Source: Chryseobacterium sp. MA9 (GTDB lineage Bacteria; Bacteroidota; Bacteroidia; Flavobacteriales; Weeksellaceae). From it: a stretch of DNA of 64,000 nucleotides. The stretch covers positions 310,001-374,000 of the forward strand of contig NZ_CP075170.1 of the NCBI RefSeq assembly GCF_024399315.1. Direction: 5' to 3'. Below the pieces are notes generated by a model that was not told the origin of the DNA, did not search any database, and saw only the letters and a program-made list of their open reading frames with translations. The first letter of the stretch is position 1, and the number at the start of each line of letters is the position of its first letter. Position numbers and translations under genes: made by a program. Of the stretch, positions 17,557 through 26,160 are shown piece by piece.

Positions 17557-19020
17557 ATGGAAAATCAGATAAAACAAAAATTAAATCGAAAATTCAATGG
17601 TTCTCAGGAAAAGCTTCCGATTAAAATCGTACAGTTTGGAGGGGGAAATTTCATGAGAGGATTTACAGATTATATTATTGATCAATTAAATAAAAAAGCA
17701 GGTTTCAATGCAGGAATTGTAAATGTTCAGCCTACACCGGGAGGTTCTGTTCACAAGTTGGAAGAACAGGATAATCTGTACACTCTTTTTACAAGAGGAA
17801 TAAAAAAAGGTAAAATTATTGATGAAAAACAAGTGATTTCGTCTATTCAGAAATCAATAAATCCTTATGCACAATATGATGAATTTTTAGATCTGGCAAA
17901 AGAAGAAGAGCTTGAATTTATCTTTTCCAATACCACAGAGACCGGAATTGCTTATGATGAAACTGAAGATCAATATGCCGGACCCCATAAAAACTTTCCA
18001 GCGAAACTGACGGTTTTACTATATGAGAGATTTAAACATTTCAATGGTGAACCGGAAAAAGGGTTAAGAATCATTCCTTGCGAACTTATTGAGGATAATG
18101 CTTTTGCTTTAAAAGATATCATTCTTCAATATGCTCAACTATGGAATTTAGATGACAGTTTTGCACAATGGCTTGAACAATCTAATTACTTCCACAATAC
18201 ATTGGTAGACAGAATTGTTCCGGGCTATCCTAAAGACGATGCAGAAATGTATGAAGAGCAGTTGGATTATGAAGATCAGATGATGGTGGTTTCTGAAGTA
18301 TTTTTACTTTTTGTCATTCAGGATATTAAGAATTTAAAGGAAAGAATACCTTTTGATCAAATTAATGAGCAGATTCTTATAGTAGACAATATCCAGCCTT
18401 ATCGTCTGAGAAAAGTAAGAATCCTGAACGGAGGACATACTTTGATGCTGGCTCCGGCCATTTTATCAGGAAAAGAAACGGTAAAGGAATCCATTGACAA
18501 CCCGTTCATCGGAAAGTTTTTAAAAGATGCAATTTTCAATGAAGTTAACCCAACCTTAGGACTGGATGAAAATGAATTGAAAAATTTTGCTGAAGAAGTT
18601 TTTGACAGGTTTAGAAACCCTTTTATTAAGCATCATTTGGAAAGTATTGCTTTGTATTTTGTCTCTAAATTTAAGGTGAGAATCCTTCCAAGTTTGTTGG
18701 GGTATGTTGAAACCAATCAAAAATTACCGCTCAATTTAACGTTCTCCTTAGCAACACTCATCAGATTTTATCATGGAAATTTTGAAGACAAATCTCTTCC
18801 ATTGAATGATGAAGCGACAATTATCAATCGATTCAAAGAAATCTGGTTGACAAATGATTATAAACGAGTAGCAGAACTTGCCTTAAGTGAAAAATCTTTC
18901 TGGGATACAGATCTGACTCAGATTGAAGGCTTGAAAGACGCGGTGGAGAAAGCCCTGTGGGAAATAGATCATCACGATCTGGAAACAGCTTACTATAATT
19001 TTGTTCAATTCTATTCTTAA
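17557..19020 (+). CDS. uxaB: Tagaturonate reductase (altronate oxidoreductase)
   Basis: Reduces D-tagaturonate to D-altronate with NADH. Starting at the ATG at 17557 gives 487 residues, close to E. coli UxaB (483); an upstream in-frame ATG at 17512 adds 15 residues unlike the family. The cofactor-binding start IKIVQFGGGNFMRGF and the mannitol-dehydrogenase motif KVRILNGGHTLMLAPA are present. It follows exuT by 125 nt and precedes uxaA by 5 nt. Confidence 0.93.
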   Translation: MENQIKQKLNRKFNGSQEKLPIKIVQFGGGNFMRGFTDYIIDQLNKKAGFNAGIVNVQPTPGGSVHKLEEQDNLYTLFTRGIKKGKIIDEKQVISSIQKSINPYAQYDEFLDLAKEEELEFIFSNTTETGIAYDETEDQYAGPHKNFPAKLTVLLYERFKHFNGEPEKGLRIIPCELIEDNAFALKDIILQYAQLWNLDDSFAQWLEQSNYFHNTLVDRIVPGYPKDDAEMYEEQLDYEDQMMVVSEVFLLFVIQDIKNLKERIPFDQINEQILIVDNIQPYRLRKVRILNGGHTLMLAPAILSGKETVKESIDNPFIGKFLKDAIFNEVNPTLGLDENELKNFAEEVFDRFRNPFIKHHLESIALYFVSKFKVRILPSLLGYVETNQKLPLNLTFSLATLIRFYHGNFEDKSLPLNDEATIINRFKEIWLTNDYKRVAELALSEKSFWDTDLTQIEGLKDAVEKALWEIDHHDLETAYYNFVQFYS

Positions 19021-19025
19021 AAACC

Positions 19026-20639
19026 ATGCAAAAGAAAGTACTGAAAGTAAATCCCAAAGATAATGTAGCTGTAGCTCTGGTGGATCTTATGCAGGGTGAA
19101 ACGGTTACTTTGGATCAACTTACCTATGAAATAATAAAAAATACAAAAGCCAAACATAAGTTTGTCACGGAAGATCTTTCATCAGGGGATGCCGTCATAA
19201 TGTATGGAGTTTTGGTTGGAAAGGCCAGCAAGCCGATTCAAAAAGGTGAAGTAATTACTACTGAAAACGTAAAACATCAAAGCGCAAAAGTAGAAGGTAA
19301 AACAGAAACCACTGCCTGGATAGCCCCTAACGTTGATGAATGGAAAAACAGAACATTCATGGGATATCACAGAGAAGACGGACAGGTAGGAACGGAAAAT
19401 GTATGGCTGTTTTTTCCTCTGGTTTTTTGTGAAAACAGAAATGTGGAGATTTTAAAAGATGTTTTTGAAAAAGAACTTTTATTTGAAAAAGTAACAAAAC
19501 ATCAGCTATTGTTGAGATCTCTGATTAATAATTCAGATACGGAAATTATCGCTGAAGAAGATCAGAATGAAAGAATTTTTAAAAATATTGAAGTTAAATT
19601 TATTACTCATCAGGGCGGCTGTGGCGGAATTCGTCAGGATGCCGAAGCTTTGGGACGTTTATTGGCAGGATATGTCAATAATCCGAATGTAGCCGGAGCA
19701 ACCGTTTTAAGTCTGGGATGTCAGAATCTTCAGGTTCAGATTTTCAAAGATGCTTTGGAAAAGATTAATCCTGAAAATAAAAAGCCAATCATTGTTTACG
19801 AACAGCAAAAATCCGGAACAGTAGATGAAATGCTGAGCGGGATTATCAAAGATTCTTATGAAGCGATTAAGAAAGCCAATGAGATTCAAAGAAAACCTGC
19901 TTCTGTTTCAAAACTGGTATTAGGATTAGAATGTGGCGGGTCAGATGGCTTTTCAGGAATTTCTGCCAATCCGGTTTTAGGGCAGCTTTCAGATTTAATG
20001 GCTGGAATTGGTGGTGCAACCATTCTTTCAGAGTTCCCGGAATTGTGCGGAGTAGAGCAGGAACTGGTGAACCGTTGCGTTAATGAAAAAGATGCGGAAC
20101 GATTTTTACAATTGATGAAAGATTTTGAAGAATCAGTCGTTGCTGCAGGATCTGGTTTTGATATGAATCCGTCACCGGGGAATATTAAAGACGGGTTGAT
20201 CACTGATGCCATGAAATCTGCAGGAGCGGCTAAAAAAGGAGGTTCATCACCCATCAATGATGTTCTTGATTTTACGGAATACATTAAGAAACCCGGATTG
20301 AATTTACTTTGTACACCCGGAAATGATGTAGAGTGTACAACAGCCCTTGTGGGCTCAGGCTCTAATATCGTACTATTTACAACGGGCCTTGGAACTCCTA
20401 CCGGAAATCCTGTAGCTCCTGTAGTGAAAATATCGTCTAACACCTCACTTTCAGAAAGAATGCCGGATATTATCGACTTCAATACAGGCGATGTAATCAC
20501 AGGTGAAAAGACAATTGACGAAAAGGCTCAAGAACTGCTGGAATATATTATTAAAGTAGCCAGCGGAGAAATAAAAACAAAGGCAGCTATTTTAAATCAA
20601 AACGATTTTATTCCCTGGAGAAGAGGCGTTAGTTTATAA
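19026..20639 (+). CDS. uxaA: Altronate dehydratase, UxaA/GarD family
   Basis: Dehydrates D-altronate to KDG; iron-dependent family. The 537-residue protein has an N-terminal SAF domain (residues 1-95), a linker with WKNRTFMGYHREDGQVGTEN, and the main domain with THQGGCGGIRQDAEALGRLLAGY, LGLECGGSDGFSGISANP and CTPGNDVECTTALVGSG. The Cys/His positions fit metal binding. Last gene of the rightward arm. After its stop lies a 180-bp gap to the convergent lacI-family gene with no strong hairpin. Confidence 0.94.
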   Translation: MQKKVLKVNPKDNVAVALVDLMQGETVTLDQLTYEIIKNTKAKHKFVTEDLSSGDAVIMYGVLVGKASKPIQKGEVITTENVKHQSAKVEGKTETTAWIAPNVDEWKNRTFMGYHREDGQVGTENVWLFFPLVFCENRNVEILKDVFEKELLFEKVTKHQLLLRSLINNSDTEIIAEEDQNERIFKNIEVKFITHQGGCGGIRQDAEALGRLLAGYVNNPNVAGATVLSLGCQNLQVQIFKDALEKINPENKKPIIVYEQQKSGTVDEMLSGIIKDSYEAIKKANEIQRKPASVSKLVLGLECGGSDGFSGISANPVLGQLSDLMAGIGGATILSEFPELCGVEQELVNRCVNEKDAERFLQLMKDFEESVVAAGSGFDMNPSPGNIKDGLITDAMKSAGAAKKGGSSPINDVLDFTEYIKKPGLNLLCTPGNDVECTTALVGSGSNIVLFTTGLGTPTGNPVAPVVKISSNTSLSERMPDIIDFNTGDVITGEKTIDEKAQELLEYIIKVASGEIKTKAAILNQNDFIPWRRGVSL

Positions 20640-20819
20640 AATGTTTTTTTAATATAAATATTAATTAGGGTTGAAAATGCTTTCTAGATTGCTAGGAGGT
20701 ATTTTCTTTTTCTAAAAATTGAACTCAATTAATCATGAGCAAGATTACGATAAAGAACTGCAATCATATATTTCAATAAGAGCAGGTTTTAGTCCATTTA
20801 ATCTGTATAGTAAAGAAAA

Positions 20820-21848
20820 CTATTTTCTCTTCGATGACTTTCTGATATAAAGCTGCGGTGTAAGTACAACTTTTTTCTCAATAGAAACTCCTGATCCGTT
20901 TTCTTTTACACTTTCTAAAAATACCTGTCCCGCCATTTTCCCCATCAATACAGGTGTCTGATCAACAGAACTGATCGGAAGCTCCATAAACTGGGTAAAA
21001 GGTTCGTTAGAAAACCCGATAATAGCAACTTCCTGAGGAATTTTAATATTTCGTTTCTTCAATTCTTGACAGGCACCCAACGCAGCAAAATCACTGGAAG
21101 AAAATATAGCATCGGGAACAGATTTTTTACTCCAAAGTTTTTTGATGGCTTCCGTTCCTTCTTCAATAGAACTGCCTGTAAAAATAATATTATCCTCTTT
21201 TACAGGAAGATGATGATCAGCTAAAGCCTGTTTATAACCATTGAGACGGTTTTGATAAATTTCAAGATTAAGATCCCCTGCAAAATGGCATATATTCTTA
21301 TAACCTTCTTTGATAAGATGTTCTGTAGCCATATATCCGCCACGATAATCATCAATGGTCACTGTACTGATGCCTGAAATATCTTTTTTACGGTCAAAAA
21401 AGATAACCGGTGTATTGGAAGTATGTATAATATTTTGAATATGGCTGATATCCGTTGTTGTTTTGGAAACGGACATAAAAATACCATCTACCTGAGCATT
21501 CAGCAATGTATTAAGCTGTCTTTTTTCAACATTGACATCTTCATGGCTCTGACAAATGATAACATGATAGCCGAGTGGAGAAAGTTCTTCCTCGATGCCT
21601 CTGATCACAGATGAAAAGAAATTGGTATTGATATATGGAACAATAATTCCAACGTTTTTGGTTTCACCACTTTTTAAAGCTTTGGCAAGGTTATTTTGCT
21701 TGTAATTCATTTCCTTGGCCGTTTTACGTACCAGCTCTTTGGTTGCCTCACTTATTCTCGGATGATCATTCAATGCTCTCGAAACAGTTGCCACACTTAC
21801 GTTGAGCTTATTGGAAATATCATATATTGTGGCATTTTTTTTATTCAT
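20820..21848 (-). CDS. LacI family transcriptional regulator of the pectin locus
   Basis: I take the ATG at 21848 (342 residues); one 6 codons upstream is less likely. The N-terminal helix-turn-helix is typical: TIYDISNKLNVSVATVSRAL, then PRISEATKELV and the hinge helix NLAKALKSG, which inserts at a central CpG in LacI-type operators. The two AATCGATT palindromes in the susC-kduI gap contain that CpG. The C-terminal periplasmic-binding fold (NVGIIVPYINTNFFSSVIRGIE onward) should sense a sugar acid, perhaps KDG or a uronate (inference). It converges on uxaA at the end of the locus. Confidence 0.9.
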   Translation of the reverse strand: MNKKNATIYDISNKLNVSVATVSRALNDHPRISEATKELVRKTAKEMNYKQNNLAKALKSGETKNVGIIVPYINTNFFSSVIRGIEEELSPLGYHVIICQSHEDVNVEKRQLNTLLNAQVDGIFMSVSKTTTDISHIQNIIHTSNTPVIFFDRKKDISGISTVTIDDYRGGYMATEHLIKEGYKNICHFAGDLNLEIYQNRLNGYKQALADHHLPVKEDNIIFTGSSIEEGTEAIKKLWSKKSVPDAIFSSSDFAALGACQELKKRNIKIPQEVAIIGFSNEPFTQFMELPISSVDQTPVLMGKMAGQVFLESVKENGSGVSIEKKVVLTPQLYIRKSSKRK

Positions 21849-21874
21849 ACTGATTTTTCTGAGCATTTTTTAAG

Positions 21875-21893
21875 ATGTCTGAACAGCAGACAT
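21875..21893. promoter_or_regulatory. Inverted repeat upstream of the lacI-type gene
   Basis: ATGTCTG, 5 nt, CAGACAT, located 27 nt upstream of the LacI start codon. It does not resemble the AATCGATT sites, so it may be bound by another regulator or be an mRNA leader hairpin. Confidence 0.35.
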
Positions 21894-22330
21894 TATTGAC
21901 GTAAATTTAATCAAATTATAGCTATTTGAAAGGAAAATGGCCATATTTTATATAACAAAAGGGAATATTAATGAAATAATCTGTTTAAAACTTAATTGAA
22001 TGAGTAACCTTATATAAATTGTGACGTATCACAGCTCGAAGGTAATCACAAGAATAATTAATGACATAACTATCATTGATCAGTTGAGACAGATCATATT
22101 TTCAAACTAAAGTATTTTATCGTTTTGAGATAAATAGAAATAAGCTTGATTTCGTATTGCCAAGATCAAAACAACGGGAGCTTGGTATTCAACGGAAATT
22201 CCTTTTCCTTACATGGTATTTTGTTTACGATTATGTCAATTCGAAAGATGAGAAGAATAGATCTGTTATTGATGAAATTTAGTTACCAATGAAACTTTTA
22301 AAAATATCTATCTGTTGCAAAGACGGAATA
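21894..22330. other. Intergenic region with a gene-like open frame but no start
   Basis: Between the LacI gene and the ars operon. On the plus strand an open frame at 22088-22282 (64 codons) has protein-like composition (FLFLTWYFVYDYVNSKDEK) but no ATG; it could be debris of a lost gene and I do not recognise it. TGTGA, 4 nt, TCACA at 22020-22033 resembles a CRP half-site pair but with a 4-nt instead of 6-nt spacer. Confidence 0.4.
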
Positions 22331-22332
22331 AT

Positions 22333-22363
22333 AAAAAGCATCACTATTCCTGTGATGCTTTTT
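22333..22363. terminator. Terminator of the ars operon
   Basis: Arms AAAAAGCATCAC (22333-22344) and its complement (22352-22363) around a 7-nt loop, with A/T tracts on both sides. It lies 16 nt beyond the acr3 stop. Confidence 0.8.
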
Positions 22364-22378
22364 ATCCAGTTTATTGGA

Positions 22379-23413
22379 TTATTCATGATACCATTTCCTT
22401 TTCAATAATAAACCTGCTTTTACCAGAAGTATTAATACCGGAACTTCTACCAGCGGTCCAATCACTCCTACAAATGCCTGTGGTGAATGAATTCCAAATA
22501 CCGAAATGGCCACTGCAATAGCCAGTTCAAAATTGTTTCCGGTAGCTGTAAAGGCAATAGATGCATTTTTATCATATGTAATTTTTAAAGCTTTGTTGAT
22601 TATGAAGCTCACGAAAAACATAAGAATAAAATAGATAATAAGTGGTACTGCTACTTTAGCTGCATCCATGGGTAATTCCAGTATTCCGGAGCCTTTTAAG
22701 CTAAACATCAACACGATTGTAAACAATAAGGCATACAGCGTAACAGGAGATATTTGAGGAACAAATTTTCTGTTGTACCATTCTGTACCTTTAGATTTTA
22801 TCAGAAAATAACGGCTGAGAAAACCTGCCAGGAAAGGAATTCCAAGGTAGATCAGCACACTTTCTGTAATATCCTTCATAGAAACATTTACATTGAAACT
22901 GGCCAGCCCCAGTTGATTGGGAAGTACATTGATGAACAGCCAAACCATAAAACTATAAGTAAACACCTGAAAGATACTGTTTAAAGCAACCAGCAGAGCG
23001 GCATATTCCCGGTTCCCTTTGGCCAGATCATTCCAGACGATGACCATAGCGATACATCTTGCCAGCCCGATAAGAATCAGACCTGCCATATAATCGGGTT
23101 CATTCCTTAAAAAGAGGATCGCGAGACCGAACATCAGAACCGGACCGATGATCCAATTGAGAAATAAGGAAACACCGATTGCTTTTTTATCTTTAAATAC
23201 CATTGGCAGAAGAGAGTAGTCAACCTTTGCCAATGGCGGATACATCATAAGGATGAGCCCGAGTGCCAATGGAATATTTGTAGTCCCTATAGACTGCGAA
23301 TTGATAATAGTAGGAATGGAAGGGAAAAAGTGTCCCAAAGCAATCCCTATACCCATAGCCAGAAAGATCCATAAGGTAAGATAACGGTCAAGAAATTTTA
23401 ATCTGGGCTGCAT
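22379..23413 (-). CDS. acr3: Arsenite efflux transporter Acr3
   Basis: Inner-membrane arsenite/H+ antiporter of the ACR3 (BART) family that expels As(III) formed by the reductase encoded 2 nt upstream. The 344-residue protein has about ten hydrophobic helices, starts with [21 protein letters not shown], and contains the conserved Cys120 in [16 protein letters not shown] plus [13 protein letters not shown] in the ninth helix. Both are hallmarks of Acr3 as opposed to ArsB. Last gene of the leftward ars operon. Confidence 0.95.
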   Translation of the reverse strand: MQPRLKFLDRYLTLWIFLAMGIGIALGHFFPSIPTIINSQSIGTTNIPLALGLILMMYPPLAKVDYSLLPMVFKDKKAIGVSLFLNWIIGPVLMFGLAILFLRNEPDYMAGLILIGLARCIAMVIVWNDLAKGNREYAALLVALNSIFQVFTYSFMVWLFINVLPNQLGLASFNVNVSMKDITESVLIYLGIPFLAGFLSRYFLIKSKGTEWYNRKFVPQISPVTLYALLFTIVLMFSLKGSGILELPMDAAKVAVPLIIYFILMFFVSFIINKALKITYDKNASIAFTATGNNFELAIAVAISVFGIHSPQAFVGVIGPLVEVPVLILLVKAGLLLKRKWYHE

Positions 23414-23415
23414 GA

Positions 23416-24027
23416 TTATTTTTTTATTTTAGAAAAAACATAGAACATTTCTTCTGCAATTTGTAAACTTCTTTCAGCATATACTGCTCTTTGCTCAGGG
23501 GTATTATCTGAGATTTTAGGATCTTCAAACGTGATCGGAATTCTTTTTTCTGCACCGGGAATAAATGGGCATCCGCCATCTGCCTGCGAACAAGTCATAA
23601 TTGCTGCGAATCCTGAAACAGGGTTGAATGGGCTGTTATACTTTTTAGAAAAGCCAATAACTGGCAGGCTATTTTCATTATATTTAATAGCATACACCGG
23701 ATTTTCTGTTTCTGCAATACTGAAGACTGTAAAACCTTGTTCAGATAAAGTTTCTGCTATCTTTGGGAATAATGCCGTTGTTTCCGTGCCTCCGGAATAG
23801 CAATGAACTTGTGGAATTGTAAAAAAAGCAGACGCTGCCTGTGCCCAAACCTGCGCCAAATGACTGCGGCGTGAATTGTGGGTGCAGATAAAATTCAGAT
23901 TAATTTCTTTTCCTTCATTTACTTTTTGCTGGATAAAACTTATCAATGGTTCCAGAATCTCTTTTCTGTGGGGCCCTATATTTTCCCATTGTAAAGATTG
24001 AACCGTGTTTAATAATTCTCGATACAT
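23416..24027 (-). CDS. arsC: Arsenate reductase-like low-molecular-weight tyrosine phosphatase
   Basis: Predicted to reduce As(V) to As(III). The 203-residue protein has the LMW-PTP phosphate loop CTHNSRRS (Cys48-x5-Arg54) and two further cysteines, Cys146 and Cys153 ([12 protein letters not shown]), placed to relay a disulfide as in thioredoxin-coupled ArsC. It is longer than B. subtilis ArsC (139) with an N-terminal helical extension of about 40 residues; this long form is common in Bacteroidota ars operons. The sequence also permits a protein-phosphatase role, but Acr3 next door favours arsenate. Confidence 0.85.
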   Translation of the reverse strand: MYRELLNTVQSLQWENIGPHRKEILEPLISFIQQKVNEGKEINLNFICTHNSRRSHLAQVWAQAASAFFTIPQVHCYSGGTETTALFPKIAETLSEQGFTVFSIAETENPVYAIKYNENSLPVIGFSKKYNSPFNPVSGFAAIMTCSQADGGCPFIPGAEKRIPITFEDPKISDNTPEQRAVYAERSLQIAEEMFYVFSKIKK

Positions 24028-24046
24028 ACTATTTTATAAGGATTAA

Positions 24047-24520
24047 TTAGCAGCAGCCTGAAGCCGGATTACAAGCTGGTGCTGGGTTTGCAGATAATTC
24101 AGAAAGGTTTTTCTTTTGTTTTTCAGAAGGAATTCCACAGGCTTCCTGAGCAAGACAGGCTGTCGTTTTGCTTTTCAGGACGAAATTTTTACCGTTAAAT
24201 TCCAGATCATATTTACCGATGGTTTCTCCCTGATATTCTACTTCAATTTCTGAATCTTCTATTCCCAGTTTTTCTTCAGAAAGTTGAATGATATGAAGCA
24301 GTTTTCCCGGTTTCAGACGGTGTTCATAATCATCAGCATCCCATAGCTGGAAGTTGACTGCTTTCTCATTTCGGATTACGCCGCCGCAATCAATGAATCT
24401 TTTTACAATCTGTCCCACTTCTGTTACATGGAAATGCTCAGGAACAAAAGTGCCGTTTTCCAATTGAAATTCTACATTTTCCAGTGTCGGAAGAATTTCT
24501 TTGATTTCTGATAGTTTCAT
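24047..24520 (-). CDS. DUF6428 family protein with Cys-rich C-terminal tail
   Basis: A 157-residue cytoplasmic protein (no signal) of the DUF6428 type found in Bacteroidota ars operons. The N-terminal part contains PEHFHVTEVGQI and FQLWDADDYEHRL, which are the family landmarks. The C-terminal tail carries cysteines in CLAQEACG and PACNPASGCC, suited to hold a soft metalloid. A role as As(III) chaperone or sequestering protein is inference. It has its own ArsR-type operator 23 nt upstream of the start and is followed by arsC after 19 nt. Confidence 0.75.
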   Translation of the reverse strand: MKLSEIKEILPTLENVEFQLENGTFVPEHFHVTEVGQIVKRFIDCGGVIRNEKAVNFQLWDADDYEHRLKPGKLLHIIQLSEEKLGIEDSEIEVEYQGETIGKYDLEFNGKNFVLKSKTTACLAQEACGIPSEKQKKNLSELSANPAPACNPASGCC

Positions 24521-24542
24521 TAGATTAAAATTTATTTAGTGT

Positions 24543-24561
24543 TATATTGCAATATTACGAT
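24543..24561. promoter_or_regulatory. ArsR operator before the ars structural genes
   Basis: TATATTGCAATATTACGAT, containing the perfect 12-bp palindrome ATATTGCAATAT. All 19 bases recur upstream of arsR. Read on the minus strand it includes TAATATTG, a one-mismatch -7 element, so ArsR binding would cover the promoter. Confidence 0.8.
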
Positions 24562-24582
24562 AATTGTATTCAAAAAAATGCC

Positions 24583-24912
24583 TTAACAGCATTGTTTTAT
24601 CGTGACATCCTGATTAAAAAACAGGTTAAACTCGTTTTGAAATTGTTTCCAGATGCTTTCATTAATACAGTAGCATACAGACTTTCCTTCAATGGAACCC
24701 TTGATGATTCCTATATTCTTCAGCTCTTTTAAATGTTGAGAAATGGTAGCCTGAGCCAATCCAAGTTCTTCAACAAGATCATTGCAGATGCAAGCTTTTT
24801 GATTGATGATATACTGTAAAATGGCTATTCTTGCCGGATGTCCCAAAACTTTAAGAAGTGAAGCCAGTTTATTTTGTTCTTCAGTATAGATTTCGGTTTT
24901 AGTAACTCCCAT
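24583..24912 (-). CDS. arsR: ArsR family arsenic-responsive repressor
   Basis: Winged-helix repressor that leaves DNA on binding As(III). Start at ATG 24912 (109 residues): a possible TTG at 24933 lies inside the operator. The DNA-binding part LKVLGHPARIAILQYI, LGLAQATISQHLKELKNIGII is standard. The CxC pair in KACICNDLV matches the As-sensing site at the third helix in E. coli-type ArsR, and a CC at the C-terminus may add ligands. It heads the leftward ars cluster, 62 nt before the next gene, which has its own operator. Confidence 0.92.
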   Translation of the reverse strand: MGVTKTEIYTEEQNKLASLLKVLGHPARIAILQYIINQKACICNDLVEELGLAQATISQHLKELKNIGIIKGSIEGKSVCYCINESIWKQFQNEFNLFFNQDVTIKQCC

Positions 24913-24923
24913 TGTTTTATTTT

Positions 24924-24942
24924 TATATTGCAATATTACGAT
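24924..24942. promoter_or_regulatory. ArsR operator before arsR
   Basis: Identical 19-bp copy of the site at 24543-24561, 12 nt upstream of the arsR start codon, overlapping a TAATATTG -7 element on the minus strand. Supports autoregulation. Confidence 0.8.
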
Positions 24943-25050
24943 GTTAAATTGATATAAGCATGAAAAATTTAATTAATTTTAATAATTTTGATTTAAGTAA
25001 TTGATTTTGAATTTGTTGAATTTGTTTAATGCTTGATAATATCGAAAATA

Positions 25051-25084
25051 AAAAAGATGAAACAGAGATATGCTTCATCTTTTT
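25051..25084. terminator. Terminator after the cAMP phosphodiesterase gene
   Basis: AAAAAGATGAA (25051-25061) pairs with TTCATCTTTTT (25074-25084), and A/T runs flank both sides. It sits 8 nt past the stop of the leftward gene at 25093. Confidence 0.75.
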
Positions 25085-25092
25085 ATTTGTTT

Positions 25093-26034
25093 TTATGGTA
25101 AACTAATCTTTTTGCCTTGTTCAGGGAAAATATAATTTACTTTCAGAGGATTGTTTTTCAACAGTTCTTTTTTGATAAGTTCGGGATTATCACCAGTTGG
25201 TTTTCTATGAGTAACTACAATGTTGAGTCCCTCAAGGCTGCTTTGTCCGGTTTTTTCTTTCAACTTACTCAGTTCCTCAATCAGCAGGTTAGGAGTAAGG
25301 TGTCCGAACAGCAGATGTTCAGGCTGGCTGTTTGGGAAAGAAACTTCAATTAATATGGTGTTTAACTGTCTTTTTTTGACAAGCGGAGCAATAGTGTTCC
25401 ACAGGTTATCGAGACGGTCGGATTTTTCGATGCGGTCTGCACCTGTATCTCCCAGATAAAGCAGGTAGTGATTATCTCTTCTTACCAACGCAGCACTGCT
25501 TTTATAGGGGTTTACATGGTTCAGTCCATAGCCTGTTATGAAAAATGGGGTTTGGGGTGCCGGGATTTCATTTCCTTCCTGAAGCTCATTATAATGGTAT
25601 TTTCCAAGGATAGGCTTCTGCCCCTGATCAGCAAAATTAATCCAGGTATCAGTGATAAAGTAATGATTCTGCAAAATCTGAATTACCGGAGCTATAGCGA
25701 AAATATCCTTTTTGGAATCTGCCGGGGAATTGATGATAAGTCCGGATAAATGATCCAAATGACCATGTGATACAAAATATCCCTTTATCTGATCCTTGAG
25801 AACTGTTTCTGTGGATCCTTCAAGACTTTTCAATTCAATCGCTTTTCGTATTCCGGCATTTACGGTACCGGCATCAAGGCAAAGAAATGCATTGTCTTTT
25901 GGAGCGCCTACCAGATAGGCAGATAAGTTATCTTCCTGCTCACCGCCATATATTCCTAAAGGAATTACATCAAAATTTTGTGCCTGACAAACAATATTCA
26001 GGAAAATGAATAAAGAAAGTGCTGTTTTTTTCAT
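25093..26034 (-). CDS. Exported class II 3',5'-cyclic-nucleotide phosphodiesterase (MBL fold)
   Basis: Hydrolyses 3',5'-cAMP; class II PDEs such as Vibrio fischeri CpdP are periplasmic. The 313-residue protein has a signal peptide (cleavage after CQAQ), the metal-binding motif HGHLDH (His90, His92, Asp94, His95), LLYLGDTGAD, and the PDEII signature EVSFPNSQPEHLLFGHLTP. The export signal means it would act on extracellular or periplasmic cyclic nucleotides, not on the cytoplasmic pool. It stands alone on the minus strand, with hairpins on both sides. Confidence 0.85.
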   Translation of the reverse strand: MKKTALSLFIFLNIVCQAQNFDVIPLGIYGGEQEDNLSAYLVGAPKDNAFLCLDAGTVNAGIRKAIELKSLEGSTETVLKDQIKGYFVSHGHLDHLSGLIINSPADSKKDIFAIAPVIQILQNHYFITDTWINFADQGQKPILGKYHYNELQEGNEIPAPQTPFFITGYGLNHVNPYKSSAALVRRDNHYLLYLGDTGADRIEKSDRLDNLWNTIAPLVKKRQLNTILIEVSFPNSQPEHLLFGHLTPNLLIEELSKLKEKTGQSSLEGLNIVVTHRKPTGDNPELIKKELLKNNPLKVNYIFPEQGKKISLP

Positions 26035-26119
26035 AATACTTACAATAGAAAGCCATCTCTTACAAAGATGGGGAGGACAAATTTACGCTATTTTTTGGCG
26101 ACTGGCATTCTCTATCGGT

Positions 26120-26146
26120 AAAGCCTGCTGAAAATGAGCAGGCTTT
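26120..26146. terminator. Hairpin after the agmatine deiminase gene
   Basis: AAAGCCTGCT and its complement around a 7-nt loop, 15 nt beyond the stop at 26161. The T-run is better on the plus strand than on the minus strand, so strength on the coding strand is uncertain. Confidence 0.55.
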
Positions 26147-26160
26147 ATTTTTAAGACTAT

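Noticed and set aside
22020..22033. TGTGACGTATCACA as a CRP site
   Set aside because: The half-sites are right but the spacer is 4 nt, not 6, and no promoter is near; kept only as a remark in the intergenic entry.
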